Notes under the pieces: generated by a model
What the model saw: only the letters and a program-made list of their open reading frames with translations
Told to the model about the DNA's origin: nothing
Database searches by the model: none
Assembly (NCBI RefSeq): GCF_000934725.1
Contig: NZ_JYNS01000001.1
Span: 496,001-560,000 of the forward strand
From: Methyloterricola oryzae
Lineage (GTDB): Bacteria > Pseudomonadota > Gammaproteobacteria > Methylococcales > Methylococcaceae
Length of the DNA: 64,000 nucleotides
Direction of reading: 5' to 3'
Translations under genes and position numbers: made by a program
In this document: positions 34,095 to 41,917 of the stretch, one piece after another
Numbering within the stretch: the first letter of the stretch is position 1
How the letters are laid out: each line of letters starts with the position of its first letter

Positions 34095-34792
34095 GCAGCG
34101 TGCGGCAGGAACGGTGGCGTGAACTGGCCCAAGAGCGCTGGGCTTGGCTGCGCAAGCAGTTCGACGATCTGGAAGCCCTAAGGCAACGTCTGGACTATCA
34201 GACCTATCTGCTGGCAGCGGCTGGCCTAGTCGCCAGCCTCCTGCTGGGCTTCGCCGACCTGAGTACCCGTGGCTCGATCGCCCAGCGCCAGGAAGAGGAT
34301 ATGCTGGCCACCCTGGAGCAGGTGCTGCCCAGGGACCTTTACGACAACGACTTGCTGCATTCACTCCGGAATATCGACGACAGTGCCGATCATGGCCTGG
34401 GTGCGGTACCGGTGTACGTGGCCAGCAAGGCCGGCGAGGTTTCCGCGATCGCCTTCAAACTCTCGGCCCAGGGCGGCTACTCCGGCCCCATCGACCTGGT
34501 CATGGGCATTGACCGCAGCGGAACCATTCTGGGTGTGCGCGTGGTGGCCCACGCCGAAACGCCGGGCCTGGGAGACAAGATCGAGAAGGCGAAATCGGAC
34601 TGGGTCCTGGCTTTTACCGGCCGTTCCCTGGACAACACGGCGCCCGAGCGCTGGCGAGTCAAAAAGGATGGCGGCGACTTTGACCAGTTCGCTGGCGCCA
34701 CCATCACGCCGCGTGCGGTGGTTCGCGGGGTCCAGTCTGGACTCGCCTTTTACCAGCGGCACCGCGACGCACTGCTCTCACCCACGCCCTGA
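34091..34792 (+). CDS. rnfG: Rnf complex FMN subunit RnfG
   Basis: 233 residues with one N-terminal transmembrane segment (LLAAAGLVASLLLGFA) and a periplasmic FMN-binding domain. The covalent flavin motif FAGATITPRAVVRGV near 200 carries the acceptor Thr, and HAETPGLGDKIE is conserved. The N-terminal cytoplasmic region is longer and more charged than in E. coli RsxG. Confidence 0.95.
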   Translation: MSSVRQERWRELAQERWAWLRKQFDDLEALRQRLDYQTYLLAAAGLVASLLLGFADLSTRGSIAQRQEEDMLATLEQVLPRDLYDNDLLHSLRNIDDSADHGLGAVPVYVASKAGEVSAIAFKLSAQGGYSGPIDLVMGIDRSGTILGVRVVAHAETPGLGDKIEKAKSDWVLAFTGRSLDNTAPERWRVKKDGGDFDQFAGATITPRAVVRGVQSGLAFYQRHRDALLSPTP

Positions 34793-34799
34793 GGTTCCT

Positions 34800-35489
34800 A
34801 TGAAGCCCGAGTTCGCCAAGATCACCCGCGATGGACTGTGGGACAACAATATCGTGTTCAGCCAGAGCATCGGGCTATGCCCCCTGCTGGCGGTAACCGG
34901 TACCGCCACCAACGGCTTGGGCATGGGGCTCGCTACCCTCGCCGTGCTGGTGGCCTGCAATGCCCTGATCTCCTACGTGCGGGCACTGATCCCCCCCGAG
35001 ATCCGCATCCCTATCTTTGTGGTGCTCATCGCCATGATCGTGACCCTGGTGGACATGGTCATGAATGCCTGGCTGCACGAAATGCACAAGGTCTTGGGCC
35101 TGTTCATTCCCCTGATCGTGACCAATTGCGCCATTCTGGGGCGGGCCGAGGCCTACGCTTCGCGCCATCCTGTGGCAGAAGCCACGATGGACGGCGTCAT
35201 GATGGGTCTCGGATTCACCCTGGCCCTCGTGGTTCTTGGTGCTGCGCGGGAAATTCTGGGGGCAGGTACGCTGTTTGCAAGCGCATCCTTGTTGATGGGT
35301 GAATCCTTTTCCTGGATGGAGACCGTGCTGATTCCTCAATACAAAGGCTTTCTGCTGATGGCGCTTCCCCCGGGCGGCTTCCTGATGCTGGGCTTCATCC
35401 TCGCCGGCAAGAAGATAATCGACCGCCGCCTGGCGGCCCGGACTACGAGGCCCGTGCCCGTGGGCGACACCTTGGTGGAACAATCCTGA
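34800..35489 (+). CDS. rnfE: Rnf complex membrane subunit RnfE
   Basis: 229-residue six-helix partner of RnfA. It has SIGLCPLLAVTGTATNGLGMG and FIPLIVTNCAILGRAEAYA, which supply the second pair of cysteines for the membrane iron-sulfur centre. The ATG at 34800 follows GAGGTT. The frame is open further upstream through rnfG but that part is not RnfE. Confidence 0.96.
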   Translation: MKPEFAKITRDGLWDNNIVFSQSIGLCPLLAVTGTATNGLGMGLATLAVLVACNALISYVRALIPPEIRIPIFVVLIAMIVTLVDMVMNAWLHEMHKVLGLFIPLIVTNCAILGRAEAYASRHPVAEATMDGVMMGLGFTLALVVLGAAREILGAGTLFASASLLMGESFSWMETVLIPQYKGFLLMALPPGGFLMLGFILAGKKIIDRRLAARTTRPVPVGDTLVEQS

Positions 35490-35503
35490 CCGGGGCCTGA
35501 TTC

Positions 35504-35791
35504 ATGAACGTGGGAGTGTGCTACGCGGACGCCGACCGGCAGCTCTGGCTCCGAATGGAGGTACCTGAAAGTAGTTCAGTAGAGGAAGCCATCCGGCGTT
35601 CCGGCATCCTGGATCGCTTTCCCGAGATCGACCTGAGCCAGCAAAAAGTCGGCATCTTCGGCAAGCTAGTCAAACTCGACGCGCCGCTCAAAGACGGCGA
35701 CCGCATAGAGATCTACCGTCCCATCATTGCCGACCCCAAAACCGTGCGCCGCCGCCGCATGGGCGACGAGGATGAGGACGACGACGATTGA
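35504..35791 (+). CDS. rnfH: RnfH (UPF0125, ubiquitin-like)
   Basis: 95-residue beta-grasp protein with the family pattern VEEAIRRSGI, KVGIFGKLV and LKDGDRIEIYRPIIADPK. The C-terminus is a run of Asp/Glu. It usually accompanies rnf operons in nitrogen fixers and is thought to help assemble or regulate the complex. It starts 14 bases after rnfE. Confidence 0.93.
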   Translation: MNVGVCYADADRQLWLRMEVPESSSVEEAIRRSGILDRFPEIDLSQQKVGIFGKLVKLDAPLKDGDRIEIYRPIIADPKTVRRRRMGDEDEDDDD

Positions 35792-35851
35792 TAGGAATTT
35801 CGCGCTCCGGCGCAGCTCAGCTAACCGCCCACACCAACAAATCGAGGCATC

Positions 35852-36316
35852 ATGAAAGGCGACGATAAAGTCATTTCCTACCTTAACCGCGTGCTCACCA
35901 ATGAGCTGACCGCCATCAACCAGTATTTCCTGCACGCGCGCATGTTCAAGAACTGGGGTCTGAAAGAGCTCAATGAGCATGAGTACAAGGAATCCATCGA
36001 CGAGATGAAGCATGCGGATGCGCTGATCGAGCGCGTCCTGTTTTTGGAGGGCCTGCCGAATCTGCAGGAACTAGGAAAGCTGCGCATCGGCGAGACGGTT
36101 CCCGAATGCCTGGGCGCTGACCTGAAGCTGGAACTGGAGGCCATTCCCCTGTTGCGGGAAGCCATCGCCTATTGCGAAAAAAGCAGCGACTTCGTCAGCC
36201 GCGAACTGTTCGAACATATCCTGGAAAGCGAGGAGGAACACGTAGACTGGCTGGAGACTCAGCTCAGCCTGATCGATCAGATCGGCCTGCAGAACTATCT
36301 GCAGTCAGGCATGTAA
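35852..36316 (+). CDS. bfr: Bacterioferritin
   Basis: 154 residues. The haem-ligand Met52 is present (IDEMKHAD), and the ferroxidase ligands Glu18, Glu51, His54, Glu94 and EEEH (127-130) are intact, so both haem binding and iron oxidation are expected. The 24-mer stores iron. It lies 60 bases after rnfH on the same strand within the NifA-driven run, suggesting it buffers iron for nitrogenase maturation. Confidence 0.95.
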   Translation: MKGDDKVISYLNRVLTNELTAINQYFLHARMFKNWGLKELNEHEYKESIDEMKHADALIERVLFLEGLPNLQELGKLRIGETVPECLGADLKLELEAIPLLREAIAYCEKSSDFVSRELFEHILESEEEHVDWLETQLSLIDQIGLQNYLQSGM

Positions 36317-36337
36317 ATCAGGACAGACCCAGCCTTT

Positions 36338-36922
36338 ATGCACAATCCCCTGGACCGCCACGAAGGCTTGGACGGCGCGCTGCCCCGCGATGATCTGTGG
36401 GGCGCCGACCTGGAAAGTGAACCCCTGCTGTTCGGCTCGCGGGTCGATCCGGAACTGGACAGGCGGCTGCGCAAGGCCGTCGCCGCCCGGCGGCGCTACC
36501 GCTTCGAAACCGAGAGACTCCTGTGGCAGGCGCAAGCGGAAGACCCCAGTTGCCTGCCCGTCTATTTCGCCCTCTACAAGTTTTATTCCCATGGCAAGCG
36601 GCTCAACGATGCGGCGCGCGCTCTGCGCCTGGCGCTCACCGAAGCGGCGCGGCAGGGCGGGTTTCACTGTGACTGGGAGAAACTGAACCGCCTGCCCGAG
36701 CACAAAGTGGTTGATCTCGGCGGTTGCGAAGCCGGACTTTTCTATCTGATCTCCTTGAAGGCACTGGCGTTTGTCCGCCTGCGCCAGAATCGGCAGGAAG
36801 AAGCGCGTGCCCTGCTGCGGCACCTGACCCGGCTGGACCCCAATGACCGCTGCGGCGCGGCGACTTTGCACGCGATGGCGGACTCCCTGGATAACAAGGG
36901 CGACTATGAGCACTCTCACTGA
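36338..36922 (+). CDS. TPR-like protein of unknown function in the rnf-nif operon
   Basis: 194 residues, cytoplasmic, mostly helical. Two TPR-like units can be seen: one around CLPVYFALYKFYSHGKRLNDAARALRLAL and one around FVRLRQNRQEEARALLRHLTRLDPND. The region between contains two cysteines. The family was not recognised. It begins 21 bases after bfr and overlaps the next gene by 17 bases, so it belongs to the same transcription unit. A scaffold role in nitrogenase or Rnf maturation is only a guess. Confidence 0.78.
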   Translation: MHNPLDRHEGLDGALPRDDLWGADLESEPLLFGSRVDPELDRRLRKAVAARRRYRFETERLLWQAQAEDPSCLPVYFALYKFYSHGKRLNDAARALRLALTEAARQGGFHCDWEKLNRLPEHKVVDLGGCEAGLFYLISLKALAFVRLRQNRQEEARALLRHLTRLDPNDRCGAATLHAMADSLDNKGDYEHSH

Positions 36923-37277
36923 TCCGGAGCACAAAAACCGTGCCGAGAACATCTGCGCACGCCTCCTGAACGAAATGCACAAGCTGGGCTTCCTGCCCGA
37001 ACAGCTGGCACAGGCACCCAGTTTCGAGCAGGCCAGCCTGGAAACCAGCAAGGACCCCTACAGCGGCCAGGACACCTTTTGCCTCTACTGGAAAGATAGG
37101 CGCGGCCATCGCATCGGCGAGATGAAGTTTCATGGCGATGGCTCGTTTTACGCCGAATATGACGTGGTGCAGCCGCACCCCAAGGATCCTCGCTGGTTCG
37201 TAGAGGGTGTGGTGGCCTGGGGCCGCGACGGCGCCATCAAGAGCGAGCCGAAGTTATTTCCCGCACTGGGCGATTGA
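36906..37277 (+). CDS. Small unknown protein in the rnf-nif operon
   Basis: 123 residues, no signal or membrane segment, no recognised motif. The second half is rich in aromatics and Gly (YWKDRRGHRIGEMKFHGDGS, WFVEGVVAWGRDG), suggesting a compact beta domain. The ATG at 36906 lies inside the end of the preceding gene, and its stop overlaps the next start (TTGA). Confidence 0.72.
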   Translation: MSTLTDPEHKNRAENICARLLNEMHKLGFLPEQLAQAPSFEQASLETSKDPYSGQDTFCLYWKDRRGHRIGEMKFHGDGSFYAEYDVVQPHPKDPRWFVEGVVAWGRDGAIKSEPKLFPALGD

Positions 37278-38347
37278 CCCAATCCCGGGCGCGCGTGGCC
37301 AAACCTCACGAGTTTTATGACCTGCTGCTCGATTATGCGGCGGGGCCGGACGCCATCACCGCCGTCTGCCTGGGCCTGGTGTGGACCTATTGCGAAACCG
37401 AAGCAAGCCTCGGGCTTGCCATGAGCCCCGGCTCCGCGACACGCACATTGCCATGGGCGGGGACGCTGCGCGGTCGGCCACTGGTGGAACTGGCAGCGTG
37501 GGTGCGGGAATTCGACCCCTTCAAAGCGGTCATCGGCATGGCGGCAATCAATGCCGGCGTCAACAGCCGCGATCGACTGCCCCTTGGCACGCGCCTCGAA
37601 CCGGAGCCGGGCGCGAACAACAACCTGGCGGTTTTCGCACATTTCCTGCCCCAACTGACCGGCAAACGCATCGCGGTGATCGGCCGGTATCCAGGCCTGG
37701 AGCAGTTTGCCGAAACCCATGACCTGAATCTGACAGTCCTGGAACGGCAGCCAACGGGAGCGGATTTGCCGGACGCGGCCTGTGAGTACGTACTGGGTGA
37801 TTCGGACTGGGTGTTCATCACCGCCAGCAGTATCGCCAACAAGACCTTCCCGCGTCTGGCGGAACTGGCCCGGGATGCCGTCAGCGTGCTCATGGGTCCC
37901 ACCACACCCTGGCTGCCGGAGTTCTATCACTTTGGCATCGACTACCTGGCAGGCGTCGAACTCGTGGATGAGGAAAGTTTGCGGGCCACGGTGGCGGAAG
38001 GCGGCGGCGTCAGGCTGTTCGACCGCTCCGTACGCTACCGCGTCGCTCCCATCGGGATTGATGCTTCCAAATCCTGGGCCCGAAGCCTGATAGCAGCGGC
38101 AGCGCAAGAACGGGAGACCCTCAAGGAAGCCATGGAACAGTGGTATGCGTCGGGCAATCAACGGCGCTTTCCCGAGCATGCGCGACTGGAAACCACGACG
38201 CAACGGCTGTCGCGGCTGGACACCTGCTTCAAGCGGATGTGGGACGAGAAACCGGACACGGATACCGTGTTCTTAAGCTCTAGCACCCGCGTTCAGCGCG
38301 TTCCTGGAAGCGGCGAGAGCGCGCCAGAGGAACGCCATCAACTGTGA
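37274..38347 (+). CDS. DUF364-type putative heavy-metal chelation protein
   Basis: About 350-357 residues. It resembles the DUF364 / DUF4213 family, predicted to chelate metals, through the N-terminal VCLGLVWTYCET, LAMSPG and AINAGVN, then a Rossmann-like half (IAVIGRYPGLEQF, VFITASSIANKTF, VLMGPTTPW). The C-terminal 90 residues are an extra charged tail. Relatives have been linked to molybdenum or nitrogen-fixation loci; that is the reason to suspect metal handling here. The start is TTG at 37274 coupled to the previous stop, or GTG at 37295. Confidence 0.78.
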   Translation: MTQSRARVAKPHEFYDLLLDYAAGPDAITAVCLGLVWTYCETEASLGLAMSPGSATRTLPWAGTLRGRPLVELAAWVREFDPFKAVIGMAAINAGVNSRDRLPLGTRLEPEPGANNNLAVFAHFLPQLTGKRIAVIGRYPGLEQFAETHDLNLTVLERQPTGADLPDAACEYVLGDSDWVFITASSIANKTFPRLAELARDAVSVLMGPTTPWLPEFYHFGIDYLAGVELVDEESLRATVAEGGGVRLFDRSVRYRVAPIGIDASKSWARSLIAAAAQERETLKEAMEQWYASGNQRRFPEHARLETTTQRLSRLDTCFKRMWDEKPDTDTVFLSSSTRVQRVPGSGESAPEERHQL

Positions 38348-38357
38348 GACCAGGCCT

Positions 38358-38789
38358 GTGAACGAACTGCTGACCCACAACCGCGTCATTTTGTGCCACT
38401 TCGACACCTACAGCACGGCCCTCCTGTTCGCCCGTTTTGGCAACACGATCCTGGCGCCTACGCCCCTTCCCGAGTCGGCCAGCCCCGCGCAAGCACCGCT
38501 TGAAACCGGCTTGCAACATGCGCCCGAAGCGGTGCTGCCGGCCATCATCCAGCAGTATGCCCTGGAAACTGGGGCCCTGAAGCTGGTGGCGCCCTTCCAG
38601 GCCTGGGTGGAAACCGGCCAAGAGTCCATACGCATACACCTGGCCCAATTCACCACCTTCGAAGCCCCACGCGCTACCTTCGAGCCCCATGGCGCGATAT
38701 TCAAACCCATCAGCGAACTGCGGGGCTCTCCAGCGGCCGAACTCAATCTCCTCCGCCAGGCCTTTAACCTGATCATGGGCGGTGCCTGA
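38358..38789 (+). CDS. Unknown protein in the rnf-nif operon (143 aa)
   Basis: 143 residues with a GTG start ten bases after the DUF364 gene. No recognised domain. It has an N-terminal HNRVILCHFDTYSTALLFARF segment that looks like a beta-strand/helix start, and a C-terminal helix. No signal peptide. The tight spacing and direction place it in the same operon. Confidence 0.68.
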   Translation: MNELLTHNRVILCHFDTYSTALLFARFGNTILAPTPLPESASPAQAPLETGLQHAPEAVLPAIIQQYALETGALKLVAPFQAWVETGQESIRIHLAQFTTFEAPRATFEPHGAIFKPISELRGSPAAELNLLRQAFNLIMGGA

Positions 38790-38815
38790 GCACGGACGCC
38801 TTTCGGCCATTAGCG

Positions 38816-39205
38816 ATGTTGAACGACGCCCTGCCGCTCTCACTGGTCGAAGAATCAGGCACAGCGGTGCTGACTCTGGTGGGATCGCTGCGGCGCCAGG
38901 AATTGCTGGGTTCCCGGTTGACCCGCAAAGAGGTGAGCCGGCACGTGCTGAACATGGCGGACGCGCTTGCCAGCCTGCCCAACGAGACACGCGCGCGCCT
39001 GGCCTCCCTTGATTTTGATGGATGGACGCACATCGCCAGGGGCGTGCGGCAGCGCGGCGGAGAAGGCGACGAGACGCTGTGGTTTGCGGTTTCTTCTCTG
39101 GTGCCGGCCACCCTGATCTGGCTGCGGCACTACCGCAAGGCCGATCCGGAGCTGTTTTCCTGGACGCCCAGAGGCATCCGCGACCTCGGAACGCAAGAAC
39201 CATGA
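38816..39205 (+). CDS. Unknown protein in the rnf-nif operon (129 aa)
   Basis: 129 residues, no recognised motif or membrane anchor. The middle is helical and charged (LTRKEVSRHVLNMADAL); one hydrophobic strand LWFAVSSLVPATLIWL occurs near 88. Its stop overlaps the start of a 26-residue frame by ATGA, so translation is coupled onward. Confidence 0.68.
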   Translation: MLNDALPLSLVEESGTAVLTLVGSLRRQELLGSRLTRKEVSRHVLNMADALASLPNETRARLASLDFDGWTHIARGVRQRGGEGDETLWFAVSSLVPATLIWLRHYRKADPELFSWTPRGIRDLGTQEP

Positions 39206-39282
39206 ATCGCCAAGGCCCGTTAGGGTTGCGCAGTTACCTGAACTTCCGCCACGAACAAGCTTTCGAACCCGTCCCGGAGTAA
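39202..39282 (+). CDS. 26-residue micro-ORF between the unknown gene and the Rieske gene
   Basis: The ATG at 39202 overlaps the preceding TGA (ATGA), and the frame ends at TAA 39280-39282, five bases before the Rieske gene. The peptide starts MNRQGPLGLRSYLNFRH and ends FEPVPE, basic then acidic. It fills the only gap between two operon genes and is translationally coupled, so it may be a real small protein or may simply keep ribosomes moving to the next gene. Confidence 0.5.
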   Translation: MNRQGPLGLRSYLNFRHEQAFEPVPE

Positions 39283-39287
39283 CCCCC

Positions 39288-39599
39288 ATGGCCTATGAAA
39301 CTGTCTGCAAACAAAGCCTGATTGCCGAAGGAGAACTGGTACCCTGCATGCTCGACGGCAAGGAAATCGTCATCATGTGGCCGGATGGCGGCGAGCCCAA
39401 GGCCTACGATGCCCGCTGCCCCCACGAGGGTGTTTCCCTGGGCCGCGGCGACTTCAACGGCAGGATACTCTACTGCATTGCCCACGGCTGGGTATTCGAC
39501 GGCCGCAACGGTACCTGCCTGCAGCCAGAGGGCTGGCAGATGAAGGAATACCCCCTGCGCATTCAAGACGGCATGGTGCAGGTCGATCTCGCCGCTTAG
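39288..39599 (+). CDS. Rieske-type [2Fe-2S] ferredoxin
   Basis: 103-residue soluble Rieske domain. The cluster ligands are present: Cys44-x-His46 (CPHEG) and Cys63-x2-His66 (CIAHGW). Without a membrane anchor or fused oxygenase it should act as a soluble electron carrier. As the last gene of the NifA-driven run it may pass electrons in nitrogenase assembly or oxygen protection. Similar Rieske genes occur in other nif clusters. Confidence 0.93.
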   Translation: MAYETVCKQSLIAEGELVPCMLDGKEIVIMWPDGGEPKAYDARCPHEGVSLGRGDFNGRILYCIAHGWVFDGRNGTCLQPEGWQMKEYPLRIQDGMVQVDLAA

Positions 39600-39690
39600 C
39601 TCCCGCCCATTCCACCGAATGTCGCCAGCAAACGGCCGCCCTCTCGCATCCCGCCTCAACAGGGATTAAACTGCCCAGGCGAAAAGGAAT

Positions 39691-39707
39691 GCCCGGCCTT
39701 GCCGGGC
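39691..39707. terminator. Hairpin after the rnf-Rieske operon
   Basis: GCCCGGC-CTT-GCCGGGC, a perfect 7-base stem with a three-base loop 91 bases after the Rieske stop. There is no T-tract, so terminator function is uncertain. Confidence 0.35.
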
Positions 39708-39739
39708 TGGCATCAACGCTATGTCAAGAGTGGCGGCAT

Positions 39740-40108
39740 ATGGCAAAAAAGAGTCTTGCGGATTGGTGGGAAGAGCAGCAAACCGCGCGCCAGCGGGAAA
39801 AAGCAAGGGAATCAGGTGCCGAAGAGAGCGTCGAAGAGCTTTATGAAAAGCTTGGCACGCAACCGGCGGTTGACGCCTCGATGGAGGCCATACGCAAGGA
39901 GATGGCCGCAGTCTACCGGGACATGCGCTGTGGGCGCATCGACACCAACGAGGGCACCCGCCTCGCCTATGTGTTGGACCTCCTCCGCAGATCCCACGAA
40001 ACCACGGAAACCAAGACCCGGCTGGGAGCGATCGAAAAGGCCCTGGGTGTAAAACCGGACAGCCCGCCCGATTGGCTTGGCCTGCCTTTCCACGGCTCGG
40101 AACTCTGA
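39740..40108 (+). CDS. Hypothetical protein (122 aa)
   Basis: 122 residues, charged and helical, starting MAKKSLADWWEEQQTARQRE. The core MRCGRIDTNEGTRLAYVLDLLRR recalls short uncharacterised proteins with a G-x-I-x(5)-A pattern sometimes found on phage or plasmid DNA, but no family is certain. The ribosome-binding site is weak. It lies outside the nif operon, after a hairpin. Confidence 0.55.
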   Translation: MAKKSLADWWEEQQTARQREKARESGAEESVEELYEKLGTQPAVDASMEAIRKEMAAVYRDMRCGRIDTNEGTRLAYVLDLLRRSHETTETKTRLGAIEKALGVKPDSPPDWLGLPFHGSEL

Positions 40109-40312
40109 CGTCCTTGACGGCTCTCGCTGTGACGAATGAGCGGCGGCAGGTTTCGGTAATATTTACGTTGCCTCACCCCTATTCTTCGTTTAGAAAGCGA
40201 CCATAGGCTTTTCCTGTATGCAAGGGCTGCGCACCTACCCGAGCATTCCGGCAAGGCATTTCGTTACCGATTCCCGAGAGATTCCAGAGTCCGCGCAGGG
40301 CGACACCGATAC

Positions 40313-41470
40313 ATGGCAAAGATAATCAAGGTCCTGTTGGTAGGGGGAGCCGTTGGCACGCTCCGCACGCAGATCGTTGTCAAATATCTGTTGGATCATT
40401 GCGACGAATACGCGGTCACCTTCTCCAACGACAATTTTTACCAACCGCGGTTTGAGCAGACAACCCGATTGACCAGGTGGCTGGGCAAAACCCTGCTTTT
40501 TCTGCGTAAGCCGGTCAGTTTGTGTTCTTTGTTCCTCAAGATCTGGTTTTGCGACGTAGTCTACCTTTTGCCCATGAATCACGGTTGGATACTGCGGATT
40601 CTCCTAGCAAATGCGATTTGGAAAAAACCAATCATCACCGATCACTACATCTCCTTGTATGAAACAGGGGTCGATCGCGAGCAGTATAAGAGCCCACGCT
40701 CTCTGAAAGCGATGTATCACCGACTCCTGGATCGCCTCGGCATTGAACAGTCAACCCGAGTTATCTATATCACCAGGGATGACGCCGTACAATTTTCAAA
40801 GTCGGTCAATGCAAAGCTGAATCCGGCCACGATACGCGTGGTTCCCATCTGCACTGCATGGAAGCCCTTGGCAGATCCGAGTCCTTCCAGCACCTTCCGG
40901 GTCTGCTGGTGGGGAACCTGGATTCCCCTGCATGGGCTGGAGAACATCCTGGAGGCGGCGGCCATCCTAGCCAGGGAAGGCGTTGATTTCCATCTGGAAC
41001 TGCTCGGTACGGCGAGCAAGGCGCGCTTTCGGTATGCAAAGCTCATCGAGGAACTTGAACTGGGCCAGCACGTCGCGATTCATTGCGACAAGACCTTCCT
41101 GGACGGTGGATTGCAGGCCTATTTGCGCGATAACTGCGACTTGGCTTTAGGCATTTTCGGCAATTCACCCAAGGCGCGGCGCGGAATACCTAACAAGATC
41201 ATCGACGCCTTTGCCATGAAACTCCCGGTCCTGGCGATGGATACCGACGGCTGCCGGGAGTTCATCGATCCCCAGAATGAGATGTTTGTCAGCGGCAATC
41301 ATCCGGCCGAGATCGCCGAGGCGATCCGTCAGATCATCAACGACCCGGTCGAGCGGAAACGACGGGCGGAGCGGGGCTATGAGCGCTTTCGGCAGACATT
41401 CACTGCCGGGGCTTACGAGCGGCAGATCGATGCCATTATTCGGGAAGTGGTAACCGAAAAAGCAGCTTAG
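40313..41470 (+). CDS. GT4-type glycosyltransferase
   Basis: 385 residues with a GT-B fold. It has the N-terminal LLVGGAVGTLRT loop and the C-terminal donor site with FRVCWWGTWIPLHGLENILEAA, LELLGT, and the E-x7-E-like GIPNKIIDAFAMKLPVLAMDTDGCREFI. Acceptor and sugar are unknown. Base composition is clearly lower in GC than its neighbours, and no other polysaccharide gene is near, so it may have been acquired. Confidence 0.85.
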   Translation: MAKIIKVLLVGGAVGTLRTQIVVKYLLDHCDEYAVTFSNDNFYQPRFEQTTRLTRWLGKTLLFLRKPVSLCSLFLKIWFCDVVYLLPMNHGWILRILLANAIWKKPIITDHYISLYETGVDREQYKSPRSLKAMYHRLLDRLGIEQSTRVIYITRDDAVQFSKSVNAKLNPATIRVVPICTAWKPLADPSPSSTFRVCWWGTWIPLHGLENILEAAAILAREGVDFHLELLGTASKARFRYAKLIEELELGQHVAIHCDKTFLDGGLQAYLRDNCDLALGIFGNSPKARRGIPNKIIDAFAMKLPVLAMDTDGCREFIDPQNEMFVSGNHPAEIAEAIRQIINDPVERKRRAERGYERFRQTFTAGAYERQIDAIIREVVTEKAA

Positions 41471-41525
41471 CGAACCGGCAGACGTCAATGGACCCCGAAA
41501 TTTACCTATTTTCTTCTCTTCGTTA

Positions 41526-41553
41526 TTGACGCGCGCAGCACAATGCGTATTAC
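41526..41553 (+). promoter_or_regulatory. Possible sigma-70 promoter of the DUF1289 gene
   Basis: TTGACG and TATTAC separated by 16 bases in an AT-rich stretch, 80 bases before the DUF1289 start. Match is moderate. Confidence 0.35.
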
Positions 41554-41632
41554 TATACAAGCAATTGATTAATCATCGGCGGCAGAATAAGCCGCAAGGA
41601 TATCGGTGACTCGACCAGCTTAAGGTGCCGGT

Positions 41633-41890
41633 ATGCAAGACAAACACCCTCCCATTGAATCACCCTGCGTCAGGAACTGCTGCCTCAATGAGGACAATGT
41701 CTGCCTGGGTTGTTTTCGCACCGTGGCAGAAATCATGGAATGGGGACCCGCCTCGGGTGACGAGCGTCGCAGTATTCTGGTCAAGGCCATGCGCCGGCGG
41801 CACGTTTATCACCTGGAGCGTCTTAAGGCGCAAAGTACCCTATGGCGGCTGTTGTCTCCAGCCCCAAAAAATGACCGGCCGGAGGCCTGA
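41633..41890 (+). CDS. DUF1289 family protein
   Basis: 85 residues with the diagnostic N-terminal SPCVRNCCLNEDNVCLGCFRTVAEIMEW, a cysteine-rich motif (CxxxCCL...CLGC) likely to bind a metal. The C-terminal half is basic. Function is unknown across the family. Confidence 0.9.
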   Translation: MQDKHPPIESPCVRNCCLNEDNVCLGCFRTVAEIMEWGPASGDERRSILVKAMRRRHVYHLERLKAQSTLWRLLSPAPKNDRPEA

Positions 41891-41917
41891 GCTTCCTCAA
41901 TCGCCACGAACGGCCTC

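Noticed and set aside
34269-34799. Upstream extension of the rnfE frame
   Set aside because: It overlaps rnfG in another frame and looks like shadow sequence; the family N-terminus starts at 34800.
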